This document shows positions 7,034 to 16,442 of a stretch of DNA of 33,042 nt, piece after piece (position 1 is the stretch's first letter; every line of letters starts with the position of its first letter). The position numbers and the translations under genes are program-made. The notes under the pieces are model-generated. The model saw nothing but the letters and a program-made list of their open reading frames with translations, was not told the origin of the DNA and ran no database searches. Source of the stretch: Desulfobulbaceae bacterium UBA2775 (GTDB lineage: Bacteria; Desulfobacterota; Desulfobulbia; Desulfobulbales; Desulfocapsaceae); the NCBI GenBank assembly GCA_002352445.1, contig DEIL01000091.1, forward strand, positions 1 through 33,042, written 5' to 3'.

Positions 7034-10000
7034 TCAGGCTGTTGTAATCTCATCGAGAAATTCAGTTATCTCTTCTTCTGTGTATTCCGCCTTAATCAAA
7101 GCCTTTCTATAGCCTTCAAGAGTGCCATGTGCCTTTAAAGGATTGTTGTTCTGGTTGTACAGCCGATAGAGGAGTTGAGTCAGGTTCTCTTCGAGAAGGT
7201 TGATTTGCAGAATTCGTTCTATCAGGATAATTGCTTCTTCCTGCTGTCCGCTCTTTGCCATGTTCGTTGCCCATATCGTTGCGAATTCGACAAATATATG
7301 GATCAGTTGATCATTATATGCAAGAACTTGTTCGCTCTTGAAGGTATCTTCCGGCATCACTCCTTTGTAGGTTGAAAATGCTGTCTGGAAAGCATTGTGT
7401 GCCTGCAGCTGGTCACCATTTTTGTTGTGGGACAGTCCAATCCGTGCAGCTTCAATAAATTTTAACCCGTCTATTTCACAGTTTGCCAGGCAGAGTATTC
7501 CTTTTTGGATATAGAGATATTTCTTTAAATCAACAGGCAGACGGGGAGCAATCAGTTTGCGAAGACGGGAAAGAAGGGTATCAAAACTTTTTCTGGCATT
7601 GTCGGGGGATTTGTCAGGCCATAATTCCAGCTGAATCTTATCCTGGGGGATACGTTGTCCTTTTGCGGTTATGAGCAGCCCCAGCAGTTCGCGCTGGAAA
7701 GGAGTGAGATCTTTTGCCTGGAAAAGTATTTCTCCACCTATACTGAGTGTAAAGCTGTCAAGCAATGTAATTTTGAGGAGGGGGATGGGCTCACCCTCAT
7801 CAGAAAAATTGACACCAAGTCGTTTCCGGGCAAGAGATTGAGCAAAGTTTTTTTCAATATCTCTTTTTACTGCAAAACCAAGCAGTTTGTTCATCATTGC
7901 CGGCTCCCAGCTCCAGAAATGGTCGTAGCCGCTGATCTTCATAAGAGAAAGTCCGGCTTCAAGATCGTCAAAAGCTGCCTCGTGAGCTTCAGATTCATAT
8001 TTGAAAAAGCTCCTGTTTATAAGAGCACAGAGAGTGAGGTAAGTTGAGGAAATTGACTGTGCAATTGTCAGCCCCTTTTTAAGTGTTTCTTCGGCCTTAT
8101 CAAACATCTTCAGACGAGTAAAGACAGCCCCGGCAATGATGTTATGAAAGGCGATATAAAAAGGTCCCCCTGCGTTTTCTCTCAATTCTGCTGATTCACT
8201 GAGGAGTTTTATTGCTTTTTTATCTTTACCCGCCAATGCGTAGCCAAAGGCTTGCCATTGCAGGATTTGACTGTGCATATGATCTGTTGATGCGGTTGAA
8301 GTTATACCAAGGCCTTTGGTCAAAAGAGCCAGGCCCTGGACAGTCCTGCCTCTGGAAAAATGGTTGCTGCTGCCCCAGATAAACAGGTACGGTGCGGCTA
8401 CAGTCTGATCGATTACCTTATTGTCGATTGATTTTTGCAGTGCTTCCTGCCGTCGGGAGTAGTTTTGATGATCTCCCGTCATAGACAGAAAGCAGAGGTT
8501 CATTACTCTCATAGTGAGTTTGTTTGACTCACCCACGAGGGGATCATTAAATAATGCAAAACAGATTTCCGCTTCCCTCAGATATTTTGCCCGGTTGCCA
8601 CTCAGCAGTTCAATATATCCCTGAATAAATCTACTTGATGCAATAAAGTTTCTGATGTCGTGCCGGGATGCCAGAGTGCTAGCCATATTGGCAAAATACC
8701 GTGCTTTTCCCATGTCTCCATTAAAAAAGCAATACCCTGAGGCAAGGTTGCGTGCGGCCATGATCATAATGGGTACCTGCAGAGTGGTTTTAAGCTGTTC
8801 AAGCAGTGTCTCCGTACGTTGCAGCAGCTCAGAACCAACATTGTATTGTCCAGAGATAACAAAGTGGAAGTAAATCGTCTGCGATAGAGTAATAAGTTCT
8901 CCTGTCTCGTCCCCGGTATCAATAAAATGCTGGCGGGCTGAATTAAAAAATGGGAGGGTTGATTGCGGATCAAAGTCAATTCGCAGGAGTCCTGCGTAAA
9001 GGGTAAGCCAACTGTGGTTAAACAAGGTTTCTTGCGGAATACTTTGCAGCAAAGTGAGGATAGTGATGGTTCTATTCCTGGCGATCAGGTGCATCCCTTT
9101 TTCTTGGAGGATTTTTTCCATTGTTTTATAATCGCCGCCATTCTTATAGCAGGTAAGAGCCTTTTCTGTCTGTTCACGTTCGAGATAGTAACGAGCCTCG
9201 TGACTGTATATACGTGCGATATCTGAGGATGCAAGTTGAGTTCTGGCCCGCCTCTGTAGAAATTCCTGAAAGAAGTGATGAAAGCGGAAAACCTGTTGCT
9301 TGTCGTCAAGGCTGTAGATGAAAAAATTAGCCTGAGACAATTCAACCAGTATCCTGTTGAAATTGTTCATACCGGTTATTTCGGTAGCCAGGTCTGATGG
9401 AATCTCCTGGAGTATCGAAAGTTCAAGAAATGGAGTGTGTAAATTCTCTGGAATCTGATCAAAAATCTCTGCCTGGAAATATTCAAGCATATGGCCTTTA
9501 TCGTGACTGGCAGTGAGGGCAGCGCCTGCTGGCTCCAGCCAAAATCGATTTCGTCCGCTGATGGGGTGGCTGGCAAGGATGATACCCATTATCCAGCCAT
9601 TTGTGACCTTCTGGATTTCCATTGCATCCTGTCTGCTGATCTCTTTGCGGAGGACATTATTAAAGAGATCTTCGATCTCATTATTGTCGAGTGCAAGATC
9701 CGCAGTGCTCACATATGAGATTTGATTGCCGTTTCGAAGGATTTTCGATTTTAATTCCAATGGTTGACGGCTGATAAAAACAAAGTGAACCGTGGGGGGA
9801 GAAGTATCAATGATATGCTCGAGCAAACTATTGGTGAGAGCATTGTATTCAATGAGATGAAGGTCGTCGAAAACAAGATAGATATCTTTTGAAAGATAGC
9901 GATCGAGATCCTTGAGGAGAATATTTGCACATCGTGTCAGATCTAACGGGCCGACACTGCCCTCTGTTAAAATAGTTGTGAGTTGTGGAGAATTAAAGTC

Positions 10001-10303
10001 CGGCAGATTGCTTACGAGATTGGCCAGAAGTGATGATAACAGCAGAACAGGGTCAGAGTCTTCCGGGCCTACCTGATACCAGAGGTAGTCAGTGTTGTTG
10101 TAATCAAGAAATTGTGAAGCCAGTGTAGTTTTACCCTGGCCGGCTTGCGCCTCTATCACAATTACCTTTTTATTGTGCTTTGTATGCTGGAGATTGGTTG
10201 TTAAAAGGCGGGTTCTGAGCAGGGATTGTGATTTGTCAATATGGGGCGGGTAGAATTTGTTAGAAGGTATGGCGTAGTCAAGGCTGTTCTCTTCTGCTCT
10301 CAT
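7034..10303 (-). CDS. STAND-family transcriptional regulator with BTAD output domain
   Basis: This is a 1089-residue signal-integrating ATPase regulator. An N-terminal NTPase has Walker A EAQAGQGKTT (51-60) and Walker B IYLVFDDLHL (141-150), in the style of MalT-type STAND proteins. A winged-helix linker follows (about 290-350), then a long helical repeat region of TPR type (about 350-835). The output is an OmpR-like winged helix (about 842-945, with LELWPDKSPDNARKSFDTLL) followed by a bacterial transcriptional activator domain (about 945-1089), as in SARP regulators. MalT proteins end in a LuxR-type helix-turn-helix; this one does not. The ligand is unknown. It is the last gene of the rnr-trmJ operon, with an ATGA overlap to trmJ. 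That gives it little room for its own promoter and hints at constitutive low expression. Confidence 0.88.
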   Translation of the reverse strand: MRAEENSLDYAIPSNKFYPPHIDKSQSLLRTRLLTTNLQHTKHNKKVIVIEAQAGQGKTTLASQFLDYNNTDYLWYQVGPEDSDPVLLLSSLLANLVSNLPDFNSPQLTTILTEGSVGPLDLTRCANILLKDLDRYLSKDIYLVFDDLHLIEYNALTNSLLEHIIDTSPPTVHFVFISRQPLELKSKILRNGNQISYVSTADLALDNNEIEDLFNNVLRKEISRQDAMEIQKVTNGWIMGIILASHPISGRNRFWLEPAGAALTASHDKGHMLEYFQAEIFDQIPENLHTPFLELSILQEIPSDLATEITGMNNFNRILVELSQANFFIYSLDDKQQVFRFHHFFQEFLQRRARTQLASSDIARIYSHEARYYLEREQTEKALTCYKNGGDYKTMEKILQEKGMHLIARNRTITILTLLQSIPQETLFNHSWLTLYAGLLRIDFDPQSTLPFFNSARQHFIDTGDETGELITLSQTIYFHFVISGQYNVGSELLQRTETLLEQLKTTLQVPIMIMAARNLASGYCFFNGDMGKARYFANMASTLASRHDIRNFIASSRFIQGYIELLSGNRAKYLREAEICFALFNDPLVGESNKLTMRVMNLCFLSMTGDHQNYSRRQEALQKSIDNKVIDQTVAAPYLFIWGSSNHFSRGRTVQGLALLTKGLGITSTASTDHMHSQILQWQAFGYALAGKDKKAIKLLSESAELRENAGGPFYIAFHNIIAGAVFTRLKMFDKAEETLKKGLTIAQSISSTYLTLCALINRSFFKYESEAHEAAFDDLEAGLSLMKISGYDHFWSWEPAMMNKLLGFAVKRDIEKNFAQSLARKRLGVNFSDEGEPIPLLKITLLDSFTLSIGGEILFQAKDLTPFQRELLGLLITAKGQRIPQDKIQLELWPDKSPDNARKSFDTLLSRLRKLIAPRLPVDLKKYLYIQKGILCLANCEIDGLKFIEAARIGLSHNKNGDQLQAHNAFQTAFSTYKGVMPEDTFKSEQVLAYNDQLIHIFVEFATIWATNMAKSGQQEEAIILIERILQINLLEENLTQLLYRLYNQNNNPLKAHGTLEGYRKALIKAEYTEEEITEFLDEITTA

Positions 10304-11061
10304 AAGTCACTCTCGTCCTTGGTATCTTGCGGTTTGAAATTGAGAAGAAATTTTTTGCAGACTCTCCTTATGATATTGGTGTCTTTGGAGGAGAGTGTGG
10401 TTTGAGCAAAAAAATGTCGAATATTATTCATCCAGTAGATGCGGCTTTTTTCACCCATAAATTCGATCCTCGTCAATGATTCTTCAAGATAGGAATACAT
10501 GCTTTCTAACTCAAAAGATGAGGCGAGTCTGGGCGCCGGCATTATGTCTTTTTGTAAATGAACGAGCCCATAATAGAATTCATAACAATGAATTGCAACT
10601 GCTTGTGCCAGGTTAAGTGAAGAAAAATCGGCTGTTGGGATGGCAGATAAAAAATGGCAGTGCTTGAGGTCTTCATTCGTCAGGCCGCTATCTTCAGGGC
10701 CAAAGATAAGCGCAGCTTTGTTGTTGGAGAGTTGCGGCAGAACTGCCTCCACTATCTCTCGAGGCGATTTTTCAATGATTCTCTGTCGTCCTCGTCTTGC
10801 AGTAGTACCAACTATAATCGAGTAGGGAGAAAGCGCCTCTTCAAGAGTTGTATGGAGTTTAAGATTGTCGATGAGGTGGGCAGCTTTATGAGTCGCCATC
10901 TGTGCCATTGCTTCTCTTTCGGGCAGCTCGTCGCCGACGATGATGAGGCGGGAAATCCCCATGTTCCAGGCTATCCTGGCCGTGGCACCAATGTTACCGG
11001 CATACTTAGGTCGTACGAGTACAATTGCCAGTTGAGAAAGAAGAGCGGGTTGGGTAGTCAT
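10300..11061 (-). CDS. trmJ: tRNA (cytidine/uridine-32-2'-O)-methyltransferase TrmJ
   Basis: TrmJ is a SPOUT-fold, SAM-dependent enzyme that methylates the ribose of residue 32 in the anticodon loop of tRNAs. The 253 residues match the family. The first motif is VLVRPKYAGNIGATARIAWN (about 14-33). The knot region has ALIFGPEDSGLTNEDL (about 116-131) and IPTADFSSLNLAQAVAI (about 140-156). The C-terminal helical extension (about 170-253) is the dimer and tRNA part typical of TrmJ rather than TrmL. It lies 16 bases after rnr and overlaps the regulator gene by 4 bases. No strong ribosome site is seen before the ATG, so translation may be coupled to rnr. Confidence 0.93.
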   Translation of the reverse strand: MTTQPALLSQLAIVLVRPKYAGNIGATARIAWNMGISRLIIVGDELPEREAMAQMATHKAAHLIDNLKLHTTLEEALSPYSIIVGTTARRGRQRIIEKSPREIVEAVLPQLSNNKAALIFGPEDSGLTNEDLKHCHFLSAIPTADFSSLNLAQAVAIHCYEFYYGLVHLQKDIMPAPRLASSFELESMYSYLEESLTRIEFMGEKSRIYWMNNIRHFFAQTTLSSKDTNIIRRVCKKFLLNFKPQDTKDESDL

Positions 11062-11077
11062 TTAATGTTGGTCGGGG

Positions 11078-13303
11078 TCAGGAGGATTTTTCAGAAGGGA
11101 CGAAATTAATCCTGTTTCGCTGGCAGTCCACATCAAGCAGGGTGACCCGGATGGAGTCACCCATCTGGTAAATAGTGCCGCTCAGTTCACCTATCAGTCG
11201 GTAACGTTTCTCATCGTGCAGATAATAATCATCTTTAAGGTTTTTAATTCCTATTGAACCGCTGATGCCGAGATCTCTCAGTTCGACAAACATGGCAAAG
11301 TCATTCACTCCGGAAATTATCCCGTCAAAGGTTTCTCCTATACGTTTTTTCATGTATCTGACCTTCAGCCGCTCGTTCATTTCCCGCTCTGCACGGATAG
11401 CAACTCTTTCTCTGGCGGACAGGAAATCTCCTTTTTCCTGTAGATTTAGACTTCTCCCATGTTTTTTCTGCTCGGTGGTATCTTTCAAAATTGTGCGGAT
11501 GAGTTCACGGTGTACCAGCAGGTCGGGATAGCGTCGAATGGGGGAGGTGAAATGGGTATAATCCGATGAGGCGAGACCAAAATGGCCCGCATTATCAGGG
11601 GAGTAGCGAGCCTGTTTCATTGTACGGAGTAGGAGATTGTTGATCAGATATTCTGTTTTGGTCCCTTTGCACTGTTCAACAACTCCGGCAAACCATTCGG
11701 GGCTGTTGTCAGCCTTGGTGAGGTGAAGACCCATCGTCTTTGCAAAGACACAAAATTCTTGCACTTTCTCAACATCCGGCTGTTCATGGATACGATAGAG
11801 GGCTTTACTGTGGCTATGAGAAAACAGATCCGCAACGGCTTCGTTCGCCGCAAGCATGAATTCCTCAATAATCTGGTGAGCAAAATTGCGTTTAAGAGTG
11901 CTGATTGTCGCTATTTCACCACTATCCGCAAGAGTGATTTCTGTTTCGGGAAGAGTAAAACCGATGGAGCCTCTTTTTTTTCGTTTAGCATAAAGTGCTG
12001 TCGCAAGCTCATACGCCGATTCCAGCTGGGTAAGGAAGGGTTTATGCAGGCGCTGAATAGATGAATCTTTATCGATAAGAATCTGTTTCACTGTGGTATA
12101 TGTGAACCTGCGGTGACTGTGGATAACTGATCTGGTGAATTCCTTTTTCAGCAGTTTGCCATTATGATCAAAATCGAGGATAGCTGTAACGGTAAAGCGA
12201 TCTTTTCCAGGAACCAGGCTGCAGAGGTTATTTGACAGATTTTCCGGCAGCATAGGGATAACCCGGCCCGGGAAATATATAGAGGTTCCCCTCGCATAGG
12301 CTTCTTGATCAAGGTAGGAACCGGGCCGTACAAAATAGCTTACGTCTGCAATTGAGACGTAAAGCAGAAAACCTTTCGGCGTCTTTTTGACGCAGACAGC
12401 ATCGTCAAAATCTTTGGCAGTCTCGCCGTCGATTGTTATATGTTCAACTTTCCGTAGATCCAACCGGTCTTTAGAAGACTTAAAACTGTCCGACAGTTTT
12501 TCCGCTTCCCGGAGCGCATGACCACTGAATCTATGTGGAAGTGAGAACTTTTCAATTACCAGGCGCATTTGGACGTCAATATTGTCAGGGCTGCCCAGTA
12601 TTTCTATAACTTCCCCGGACATCTCCCTTGAAGACTGGTTGTCCCGATTAATACGAACGATTACTGCGTCGCCCTCATGGGCCTTGACAGCTGAATCCTT
12701 GACCTTAATATGAAAAGGAAAGCGGGGGTCTTCCGGATGGACAATGGAGCCCTGTTTCTGAGGAAAGTAGAAACCTGCGATTGTGTCTCGGCCATGGGAG
12801 AGAATTTTAACAACCTCGCCCTCGGGCCTGTTATCGTTGCGGATTCGGGTAATGCGAATGAGTAGTCTGTCTCCGTGAAGGGCTGATCCCATTTTGGCAG
12901 CAGAAATGTAGGGATCTTTAGCCAATGGTGCTGCATTGAGGTATGGAGTTGGCTCAGTGATAAAACCGAAACCTTTGGAATTCTTTTCCAGGTTGCCTTT
13001 GTAAAGAGGTGCGGTCTTATGTAGAACGAGCTGTTTCCTGCCATTTTTATAAATATATTTTTGTGACAGCAGGGAATCGATTATTGATTTAATTTCACTC
13101 TCGCTGTTCTTTGCAGACAAGAAACGAGAGAGTTCTCTGGTCGTTACTGGTTTCTCAGATGAGTAGAGATATGCGAAGATATTGTTCTCTAATCTATGCT
13201 GAATCACTCTACGTTGTTGGTTACGCGTTTTTTCCTCTGCAGTTGAAGAGTAGCGATAAATTTTTCTTTTTTTTGACATTGATACTTTTTTTGTTTTCTC
13301 CAT
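11078..13303 (-). CDS. rnr: Ribonuclease R
   Basis: RNase R is a processive 3'-5' exoribonuclease that degrades structured RNA and takes part in rRNA and mRNA quality control. The 741 residues contain, in order, an N-terminal winged helix (about 30-95), two cold-shock-like domains (about 100-235), the catalytic RNB domain, and an S1 domain (about 640-735). The RNB active-site block is AKDFDDAVCV around 296-305, with the aspartates that hold the metal ions, and TSPIRRYPDLLVHR follows later. The helix-turn-helix start and the full S1 domain favour RNase R over RNase II. It is first in the operon rnr-trmJ-regulator. The ATG at 13303 has no clear ribosome site; the ATG eight codons later is an alternative. 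Confidence 0.95.
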   Translation of the reverse strand: MEKTKKVSMSKKRKIYRYSSTAEEKTRNQQRRVIQHRLENNIFAYLYSSEKPVTTRELSRFLSAKNSESEIKSIIDSLLSQKYIYKNGRKQLVLHKTAPLYKGNLEKNSKGFGFITEPTPYLNAAPLAKDPYISAAKMGSALHGDRLLIRITRIRNDNRPEGEVVKILSHGRDTIAGFYFPQKQGSIVHPEDPRFPFHIKVKDSAVKAHEGDAVIVRINRDNQSSREMSGEVIEILGSPDNIDVQMRLVIEKFSLPHRFSGHALREAEKLSDSFKSSKDRLDLRKVEHITIDGETAKDFDDAVCVKKTPKGFLLYVSIADVSYFVRPGSYLDQEAYARGTSIYFPGRVIPMLPENLSNNLCSLVPGKDRFTVTAILDFDHNGKLLKKEFTRSVIHSHRRFTYTTVKQILIDKDSSIQRLHKPFLTQLESAYELATALYAKRKKRGSIGFTLPETEITLADSGEIATISTLKRNFAHQIIEEFMLAANEAVADLFSHSHSKALYRIHEQPDVEKVQEFCVFAKTMGLHLTKADNSPEWFAGVVEQCKGTKTEYLINNLLLRTMKQARYSPDNAGHFGLASSDYTHFTSPIRRYPDLLVHRELIRTILKDTTEQKKHGRSLNLQEKGDFLSARERVAIRAEREMNERLKVRYMKKRIGETFDGIISGVNDFAMFVELRDLGISGSIGIKNLKDDYYLHDEKRYRLIGELSGTIYQMGDSIRVTLLDVDCQRNRINFVPSEKSS

Positions 13304-13670
13304 TGAAGGAATTTTGTTAACTTGAACACGGTCGCCCTCTATTTTTCAGCAAGTCTTTCTCTATCTCTATGTTGAAGAGGGTGCTGATCGATGGGGCTAC
13401 TGCTCGGATAGTGTTAATTCTTTATATGAAAGCCATGTGCTATCCGGAAGAAAAGGGGTTGGGAGGGGGTGTTGCCACAACAGGTAAGCGAGCTTGCGAG
13501 ACACCGATCCACAGCTGGCGAGGACGTTTGGCAACACTCCTCCAAATCCCGGTTACATTACTTTCATGTTTTGTTGTGAAATTCATTTCATGGCTGTTAG
13601 TACAAACTCTCCGGGTAGATAAGTGAGACTTTAAGACTATGAATTGTTCATCCTAACACAGTAGGAACGT
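13304..13670. other. Divergent intergenic region between rnr and rel
   Basis: No protein gene is supported. The left part should hold the minus-strand rnr promoter, which I cannot place with confidence. GGATAG and CTATCC at about 13409-13446 face each other as a loose inverted repeat. The middle holds the structured element at 13454-13547. The right part, after 13550, is A/T-richer and leads into the rel start with its AGGA ribosome site. Confidence 0.55.
13454..13547 (+). ncRNA. Possible structured RNA element upstream of rel
   Basis: The arms GGGGGUGUUGCCA (13464-13476) and UGGCAACACUCCU (13529-13541) form a 13-bp stem read on the plus strand. Nine pairs are Watson-Crick in a row and two are G-U. 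On the other strand the G-U pairs would become A-C clashes, so a functional RNA would be on the plus strand, that is, in the rel leader. The roughly 50-base interior is GC-rich and can form short helices. I checked it against the SRP RNA core and 6S RNA features and see no match. A leader regulatory element, a small RNA and a mobile repeat all remain possible. Confidence 0.35.
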
Positions 13671-15776
13671 ATGCGCCGTATTCCATTTGACCTAGAGCTT
13701 TACCGTAACCAGATGATGTCTTTTATAAGCGGTACCCCTGGGGAAGAAACCTTCTGGGAAGCTCTTGACTTTGCCACTGAAGCTCACTTCGATCAGTGGC
13801 GGCGTTCAGGGGATGCGTATATCCTTCACCCATGTTCCGTAGCCAAGATACTTGCTGAAGAGATGGATGTCACTCATCCGGAGATTCTTTCCGCCGCTCT
13901 CCTGCATGATACAGTTGAGGATGTGGAAGAGGTCACCGCTGAGCTTGTCGGACAAAAATTCGGCAGTTATGTTCAGGCAATCGTGGAGGGCTGTACCAAA
14001 GTTACACATATATCGGGTGATAAACAGACCATCGCTAAACGTACTCATCGCAAGATCTTCTCGGGTGCGGCACTGCGACCTGAGGTTATGCTGGTAAAAC
14101 TTGCCGACAGAATGCATAATCTGCGCACCTTGAAGGTATTGCCAAAACGAAAACGACAACGTATAGCAGATGAGACTATAGATATTTATGCTCCTTTGGC
14201 AACTGTTTTCGGTCTATTTAATTTAAAACGGGAAATGTACAATCTTGCTTTGCTTTATAGATTCCCAAAACAGGGGGCAAAATTAAACTACCATATTCGG
14301 CAATTACGGAACTCCCCGGTGGGGTTGGAAATTATTGAAGATGTAGAAAAAGCTGCTGAGAAGGTCGGACTTCAATGCCGTGTTGCTATAAGGACAAAAA
14401 AACTCTGGGCTTATTACGATTTGGCGAATCGTATTCTTCTGAAACGAATCGACACTCCTGTAGAAATCCTGACAGTTGTCGAGAATACACAGGCCTGCTA
14501 TAGCGCTCTTGGTGTAATCAACCAGACTTTTCAGCCGATTCCAAGGACAATTCGTGACTTTATTGCCAATCCCAAACCAACAGGATATCAGGGATTGCAC
14601 GCAAGAGCCATAATAAAAGGGCAAAAATATCTGTTCAAAATACGGACAGATGAAATGGAGCGCAGGGCTCAGAGGGGGCTGTTCAGGAATTGGTCTTCCC
14701 AGACCAAAAAACAGGGCCGATTTATTCAGGAAATACAGGAGATGTTTGATGTTATCGGGTCTGAAGATTCTGTCTCGTACCGGGATGTTATAGCGGCCAG
14801 CGGTAAAAAGGAGATTTACACATATACCCCCAGGGGGGATCTGCTCTGTTTACCTGTGAGATCGACGGTTCTTGATTTTGCTTTTCGGGTTCACACTGAA
14901 GTTGGACATACCTGTTTCGGGGCATTGATACAAAATAAGCGAGTACCTGCGGAGCATCTGTTAAAAGACGGGGATATGGTCAAAATCATCCGTGCCGACA
15001 AACCGATCTCTTTTGATCAGGAGATCCTGGGGTTATGTAAGACGCCGCGTTCCCGGGGGGAACTAGCCAAGGGGTTCAGGATCAGACGGAGAAAAGTCAC
15101 AAGGGAAGTTGGACAATCCATGCTGAAACAAGAGATGTTGCGCTATGGCATCCCGTTTGATGTGCTGGAGAACGAAGATCTGCCGGCTTTACTTAATTAT
15201 TATGCCATAGAATTTCTGGATGAACTGTATGTGAAAATCGGTGAAGGGAGGCTGCGGCTGCGGGATGTGATTGAGAATATAAAGATAAGGCTGTTTGGTG
15301 GAGAGTCTCCATTGGTGATGCCCACGGGGGCATTTAATAAAATTGAGTTGACGACCCTAGATCCGGTTTCAGTGAAACTCTCCTCCTGCTGCAGACCCAA
15401 CCCAAGTGCAAAAGACAATTGTGCTCTTTTGACTGAAAAAGGGTTGTCCGTTCATCATAAAAAATGTGAACGGTTTTTAAAGCTTAATTTTCAACGTGAA
15501 GACGCCGTAGACATTTCCTGGAGAACCAGGCAAACCCACATTCGCAAGAAGCAGATTATTCATGTTTTGAGAGCAACCAGAAAAGAAATTATGGATGTAA
15601 CAGCAGGAGCGCCTGAGAAGATGGAGATGGAAAATCTTCAGATTCTTTCAAGTTACTCCCAGTTGCAGCCAGCCTGGGAACTGACCTTCAAGGTATCGAA
15701 TCTCTACATACTGCAAAAAGTAATACGATATTTCGAGAAATCAAATGTTCCTTTTGAATTCTACATTGACTGTTGA
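13671..15776 (+). CDS. RelA/SpoT homologue, hydrolase intact, synthetase degenerate
   Basis: This is a full-length (701 residues) long Rel protein. The HD hydrolase domain looks complete: H53 in ILHP, H79-D80 in LLHDTVED, and D146 in KLADRMHN, matching the metal and substrate residues of known Rel hydrolases. The synthetase domain keeps its frame (DFIANPKPTGYQGLH at 296-310, FKIRTDEM) but has lost key residues. The usual YDL-A-RV block around the catalytic Asp reads VEILTVVE (about 264-271), and the catalytic Glu of the AExG motif is Q334 in RAQRG. A TGS domain (about 390-450), a conserved-cysteine block with SCCRPNPSAKDN, and a C-terminal ACT-like end follow. It probably removes (p)ppGpp and senses the ribosome or another partner. 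Synthesis would need another enzyme elsewhere. AGGA lies 5-6 bases before the ATG. Confidence 0.92.
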   Translation: MRRIPFDLELYRNQMMSFISGTPGEETFWEALDFATEAHFDQWRRSGDAYILHPCSVAKILAEEMDVTHPEILSAALLHDTVEDVEEVTAELVGQKFGSYVQAIVEGCTKVTHISGDKQTIAKRTHRKIFSGAALRPEVMLVKLADRMHNLRTLKVLPKRKRQRIADETIDIYAPLATVFGLFNLKREMYNLALLYRFPKQGAKLNYHIRQLRNSPVGLEIIEDVEKAAEKVGLQCRVAIRTKKLWAYYDLANRILLKRIDTPVEILTVVENTQACYSALGVINQTFQPIPRTIRDFIANPKPTGYQGLHARAIIKGQKYLFKIRTDEMERRAQRGLFRNWSSQTKKQGRFIQEIQEMFDVIGSEDSVSYRDVIAASGKKEIYTYTPRGDLLCLPVRSTVLDFAFRVHTEVGHTCFGALIQNKRVPAEHLLKDGDMVKIIRADKPISFDQEILGLCKTPRSRGELAKGFRIRRRKVTREVGQSMLKQEMLRYGIPFDVLENEDLPALLNYYAIEFLDELYVKIGEGRLRLRDVIENIKIRLFGGESPLVMPTGAFNKIELTTLDPVSVKLSSCCRPNPSAKDNCALLTEKGLSVHHKKCERFLKLNFQREDAVDISWRTRQTHIRKKQIIHVLRATRKEIMDVTAGAPEKMEMENLQILSSYSQLQPAWELTFKVSNLYILQKVIRYFEKSNVPFEFYIDC

Positions 15777-15875
15777 ATGTGTTTGACACTCATGGAATAC
15801 TTTCACAACGGTGATACTGTTTCACTGGAATGAAAGATATGTAGCCGGGAGCAGATGTCTTTCACATAAATTTTC

Positions 15876-16442
15876 CTACGGTGCGGTAACCTCCCCCTTA
15901 TCATCAGGGTTTTCTTTCTTACTGTAATTGTTGAGCACCCTGTTCAACATGTCCGGAAGATCATTTTTTTGTCTTGAACTCCTATGGAGCTGTATCAGGG
16001 TTTTTTCAAGGGTTAGTCGTTCTCCCATAAAAACATGGCGTAAAATAAGTGAAATCAGCCGGGTGATGGTTGTGAGGTTTGAAATCCTTGATTGCAGGTG
16101 CTGATCCCGGTCAAATGCAGTGGAAGCAAAAATTTCTACGGGTGCACCTTCAAGTTCGCTCACGGAGACATACCAGGTATTTCTCTCCCGGTCAGTTGTC
16201 CGATATCGTATCGCATCAAGCTCTTCCGGCAGTTCCGGTTCAGTTTGTCTGGCAGGGTCAAAAGAGAGTGAGGATATCGGCAGATCTGTAATCCTGGATA
16301 GTTGATCAAGATATTGAGGATTCTTTCTGATGTTGTCTGTCAGCGTGTGGCAGGCGGAGCAGAGAGTAATTTCCCCACGGTTAGTGAGTTTTCTCTTTTT
16401 CCCACAGGCCGGGCAGAACTCATTCTTTGTTTTTGATGTCAT
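15876..16442 (-). CDS. Zinc-ribbon protein with TSCPD-like domain
   Basis: A 188-residue product results from the ATG at 16442, starting MTSKTKNEFCPACGKKRKLT. A longer frame exists but lies inside aat. An N-terminal zinc ribbon has C10-x2-C13 and C28-x2-C31. The middle (about 85-165) reads WYVSVSELEGAPVEIFAST followed by a helix-rich part with TTITRLISLILRHV. That layout is like the TSCPD domain found at the C-terminus of some ribonucleotide reductases, but this is a pattern impression. The gene overlaps aat by 23 bases and is probably cotranscribed with it. Exact function unknown; nucleotide binding is only a guess. Confidence 0.65.
   Translation of the reverse strand: MTSKTKNEFCPACGKKRKLTNRGEITLCSACHTLTDNIRKNPQYLDQLSRITDLPISSLSFDPARQTEPELPEELDAIRYRTTDRERNTWYVSVSELEGAPVEIFASTAFDRDQHLQSRISNLTTITRLISLILRHVFMGERLTLEKTLIQLHRSSRQKNDLPDMLNRVLNNYSKKENPDDKGEVTAP

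Noticed and set aside
13454..13547. SRP RNA or 6S RNA
   Set aside because: The GGAAGGAAGCAGCC-type SRP core is absent on both strands, and the element is too short and wrongly built for 6S RNA.
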